Source of the DNA: Mycobacteriales bacterium
GTDB taxonomy: Bacteria; Actinomycetota; Actinomycetes; JAFAQI01; DASSKL01
Assembly: GCA_035690485.1 (NCBI GenBank)
Contig: DASSKL010000094.1
Location: forward strand, 21,757-85,756
DNA: 64,000 bases
Direction of reading: 5' to 3'
The notes beneath the pieces are model-generated. The model was not told the origin of the DNA, searched no databases, and saw nothing but the letters and a program-made list of their open reading frames with translations. Of the stretch, positions 60,272 through 64,000 are shown piece by piece. Position numbers and translations under genes: made by a program. Numbering within the stretch: position 1 is the first letter of the stretch; the number at the start of each line of letters is the position of its first letter.

Positions 60272-60967
60272 TCAGTGACGTTGGGCCACCTGGCCGGCCG
60301 ACCCCGACCATCCGGTGACTTCGAACGCCTCGCGGGCCACCGCTGCGGCAGCGAGCTGGCTATGGACGCCTAGCTTGTCCATGGCACGGCTGACGTGCGT
60401 GCGCACGGTGTGCGGCGACAGGTGCAGGCGCCTGGCTATCGCGCGGCGGGTGTAACCCGACGCCATCAAGGTGAGCACCTCACGCTCCCTGTCGGTGAGC
60501 TGCCGCATCAGGTCGCTGCGGCGCTCGCGGGCCTGCTGCTGCTGGTGCACGTGCTGGAGCACGGCAATGGCCAGGTTCGTCGGCAGCACCGTCTGCTGGT
60601 CGGCCACCCGCAGGATCGCGTCGTAGAGCTCCTCGGGTCCCTGGCTCTTGTGCACGAAACCCAGGGCTCCTGCCAGCAGCACGCGTGCGATCGTCGCGGG
60701 CTCGTCACACTCCCCCATGGTCAGCGCGGCCAACGGCTTGCCGAGGTTGCTCAGCGCCTCGAGCACCTCGACGGTGTCGGCGACACGCTCCGTTGCGAGG
60801 TCGAGAACGACGACGTCGGCGCCTTGGCTTCGCACGAGCCGCACCAGCTCATCACCGTTGCGTCCGATCAGGGCGCTCGCAATCTCCGGTTGGCGCTCGA
60901 GGAAGTTCTGCAACGCGTCACGCAGCACGCGTTGCCCATCACACAGGACAACGCGCAAGCCGCCCAC
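60272..60967 (-). CDS. NarL/FixJ-family response regulator
   Basis: 231 aa. Receiver domain with the phosphoacceptor aspartate D56 in VVVLDLAT, one acidic residue in VLCDGQ and the lysine in GFVHKSQ; C-terminal LuxR helix-turn-helix LTDREREVLTLMASGYTRRAIARRLHLSPHTVRTHVSRAMDKLG. GTG 60967 is used because GGAG lies 9 nt upstream; two codons earlier another GTG is possible. No sensor kinase is next to it. Confidence 0.87.
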   Translation of the reverse strand: MGGLRVVLCDGQRVLRDALQNFLERQPEIASALIGRNGDELVRLVRSQGADVVVLDLATERVADTVEVLEALSNLGKPLAALTMGECDEPATIARVLLAGALGFVHKSQGPEELYDAILRVADQQTVLPTNLAIAVLQHVHQQQQARERRSDLMRQLTDREREVLTLMASGYTRRAIARRLHLSPHTVRTHVSRAMDKLGVHSQLAAAAVAREAFEVTGWSGSAGQVAQRH

Positions 60968-61028
60968 CGTCACGATCTCCCCCCGGGCATGGCGGTCACT
61001 CCTGTCCGGCAATACATGAAATCTCAAT

Positions 61029-61087
61029 GCCAGAAATCATCGTCCCCGAGAGCGCAGCCCGCCTACTGCAAGTTGCGTATTTCTGGC
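61029..61087. repeat. Inverted repeat between luxR genes
   Basis: GCCAGAAAT (61029-61037) and ATTTCTGGC (61079-61087), 9-bp perfect arms with a 41-nt gap. Candidate regulator-binding sites. Confidence 0.6.
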
Positions 61088-61090
61088 GCG

Positions 61091-61101
61091 ACGATCATCG
61101 T
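61091..61101. promoter_or_regulatory. Palindrome ACGATCATCGT
   Basis: Perfect 5-1-5 palindrome next to the inverted repeat, in the A/T-rich part of the gap; possible binding site for one of the LuxR proteins. Confidence 0.4.
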
Positions 61102-61627
61102 TCGTGCGTTTTGCGGTAAAAATCACTTATCGCCTGTATTACTTGGCGGGAATATCGACATTAAGGAGGCCTGTACGGGCTGCGCGGCAGGCCACGGCGC
61201 ACGCGGCGTTCAGACCTGGTGGCTCACCACAGCCGGCGCGGTGCACCGTTTTCACCCGTGCGCTCGCCCGCCCACGGATGTACCAAAAAAACCGACGAAT
61301 TCCATCCACCTGGTGCACGCGTCGATGGCGTCGGCGCTGGACCAGGAACGTTGCCAATCGTCCACCTCGGGCTTCGGCTCCGGTCGTGTCCGAGCCATCA
61401 GTTGCCAGAGGCCGCCGAGCCAACCTAGGCTTGGCGGTCCCGCGGTAAGGCAACGATCCCGGCCTAACGTCGCCGGCGCAGTTGTCGCTCCAGCCCTCGG
61501 CGACGCCCCCCTCGGACGGGCAAGGGAGAGCCTGATGCGACCTATCGGCGGCACCGTAGATGCAGACAGTCGTCGCGTGGCGGCGTTGCCGCACCATCCC
61601 GCGACGGACGAACGCTAGGCGCCACCC

Positions 61628-62278
61628 TTGCCTGCGGCGCGTGTGTCGGTGGTGCTGGCCACGAGGCTGCTGCTGCTGGGCGGCACGCTGGCGCTGGCGC
61701 TCGAGGACCAAGCCGCCTTCCTGGTGACCGTGCTGCACCCCGACGACCCGCAGCTGCGGTCGCGCTGCGCGGACGTGGGTGCGGATGTCGTGGTGCTCGA
61801 GATGACCGATCCGCAGACGTGGCGCGCACGGATGTCCGACCTTGCCGGACTTGCCGGCTGCCGGGTGATCGCCCTCGCGCAGGCGCCGCAGATAGGCGCG
61901 GTCGCCGAGGCGATGAGCAGCGGGGCGTACGGCTTCATCACGGTCAACGACTCGATCGCACGGGTGCGGGCCGCCATCCAGGACGTGTGCGCGGGCGGCT
62001 ACGCACTGCCGCGCCTCGCCGCGAGCCGCCCGGCACCGGCGTCGCCGGCAGGACTCAACCCGCGGGACCGGCTGACTGTTCGAGAGACACAGGTCCTGCG
62101 CCTGCTCGCCGAAGGCCGCAACACCACCGAGATCGCCGCCGAGATCGGCGTGTCGATCAACACCACGCGCACCCACGTTCAGAACATCCTGGCCAAGCTC
62201 GGGGTTCATTCGCGGCTGGAGGCGGCAGCCTATGCCGCCAACAACGGCCTGGCCGCCGACAACACCGGGGCCGCCTGA
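61628..62278 (+). CDS. LuxR-family regulator with degenerate receiver
   Basis: 216 aa. The N-terminal half has receiver-like strand/helix order but lacks the acidic pair (VVLATRLLL), carries E58 where the phosphoacceptor Asp would be (VVVLEMTDP), and has no Lys in GFITVND. The C-terminal helix-turn-helix LTVRETQVLRLLAEGRNTTEIAAEIGVSINTTRTHVQNILAKLGVHSRLEAA is intact. It is likely phosphorylation-independent. TTG start with TAGGCG 6 nt upstream; an in-frame GTG at 61643 is possible. Convergent with uvrB. Confidence 0.82.
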   Translation: MPAARVSVVLATRLLLLGGTLALALEDQAAFLVTVLHPDDPQLRSRCADVGADVVVLEMTDPQTWRARMSDLAGLAGCRVIALAQAPQIGAVAEAMSSGAYGFITVNDSIARVRAAIQDVCAGGYALPRLAASRPAPASPAGLNPRDRLTVRETQVLRLLAEGRNTTEIAAEIGVSINTTRTHVQNILAKLGVHSRLEAAAYAANNGLAADNTGAA

Positions 62279-62366
62279 CCAAGAGGTCACGACGTCGCGC
62301 CGTACGGCGTCCCCGCCGCGCACCGTCTGGGCCGGATCGACCGGCCTTCCGCTCGGGGCCGAGATG

Positions 62367-64000
<1,634 letters not shown>

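Larger units (their letters stand above)
60968..61627. other. 660-bp intergenic region between divergent LuxR genes
   Basis: No convincing gene. Around 61010-61180 the sequence is clearly more A/T-rich than its surroundings and holds inverted repeats (listed separately). AAGGAGG at 61163-61169 has no start codon at the right distance. An A-run at about 61284-61290 and later GC-rich stretches hold nothing I recognise. Probably regulatory DNA or a decayed gene. Confidence 0.5.

Noticed and set aside
61141..61300. Small gene after the AAGGAGG at 61163-61169
   Set aside because: No ATG, GTG or TTG at a suitable distance, and no coding-like composition follows.
41063..62366. Prophage or integrative element
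   Set aside because: No integrase, transposase, tRNA, phage structural gene or obvious direct-repeat attachment sites at the edges.

Overview
The window is high-GC DNA (mostly GTG/ATG starts, strong third-position G/C) from an actinobacterium. Diagnostic genes are rbpA, whiA, opcA, sufR with a SUF operon containing SufU and a Rieske protein, and an SsgA-family (SALP) gene; the last points to a sporulating or mycelial lineage or a relative of one. I cannot name the genus. Many genes lack a Shine-Dalgarno sequence and instead carry a TANNNT-like -10 element 6-9 nt before the start codon, as expected for leaderless transcripts.

Layout. 1-3.2 kb: a partial helix-turn-helix gene, an EthD-like gene, an MFS transporter and serB. 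3.2-9.7 kb (minus): the SUF iron-sulfur operon sufR-sufB-sufD-Rieske-sufC-sufS-sufU-sufT, coupled almost throughout by ATGA/TGATG overlaps, with a candidate SufR operator over the sufR start. 9.7-13.7 kb: an ABC-2 exporter pair, ctaA and ctaB (heme A synthesis), with a repeat-rich 244-bp gap between the last two. 13.7-21.8 kb (plus): tkt-tal-pgi-zwf-opcA-pgl, a pentose-phosphate/glycolysis operon. 21.9-36.9 kb (minus): rbpA, secG, a complete peptide/nickel-type ABC transporter operon (dppABCDF), then tpiA-pgk-gap-whiA-yvcK-rapZ-uvrC. The dpp operon sits between tpiA and secG, which are usually adjacent in actinobacteria. 36.9-41.1 kb: SsgA-like gene, uvrA, and an MBL-fold hydrolase.

41.1-62.4 kb is an accessory island of about 21 kb between the uvrA-linked MBL gene and uvrB. 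It looks like a surface or exopolysaccharide locus: a Wzx/MATE-like flippase, two P-loop kinases (thymidylate-kinase-like and HprK-like), a secreted beta-propeller/DNRLRE protein, an APH-fold phosphotransferase with a methyltransferase-like N-terminus, four glycosyltransferase genes, two GH26 glycosidases flanking those genes, and a five-gene regulatory set at the right end plus one more ECF-like sigma factor inside. Its most striking gene encodes a cellulose-synthase-like GT2 fused to a GT39/PMT-like multi-membrane glycosyltransferase with no PilZ domain. The motif CTGATAC(A/C) recurs about 100 bp before the starts of three secreted-protein genes, suggesting a shared promoter or operator. My working model is a synthase-dependent polymer made by the fusion protein with help from the other transferases, trimmed or bound outside by the GH26 and DNRLRE proteins, and controlled by the sigma/LuxR set. 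uvrB runs off the right end.
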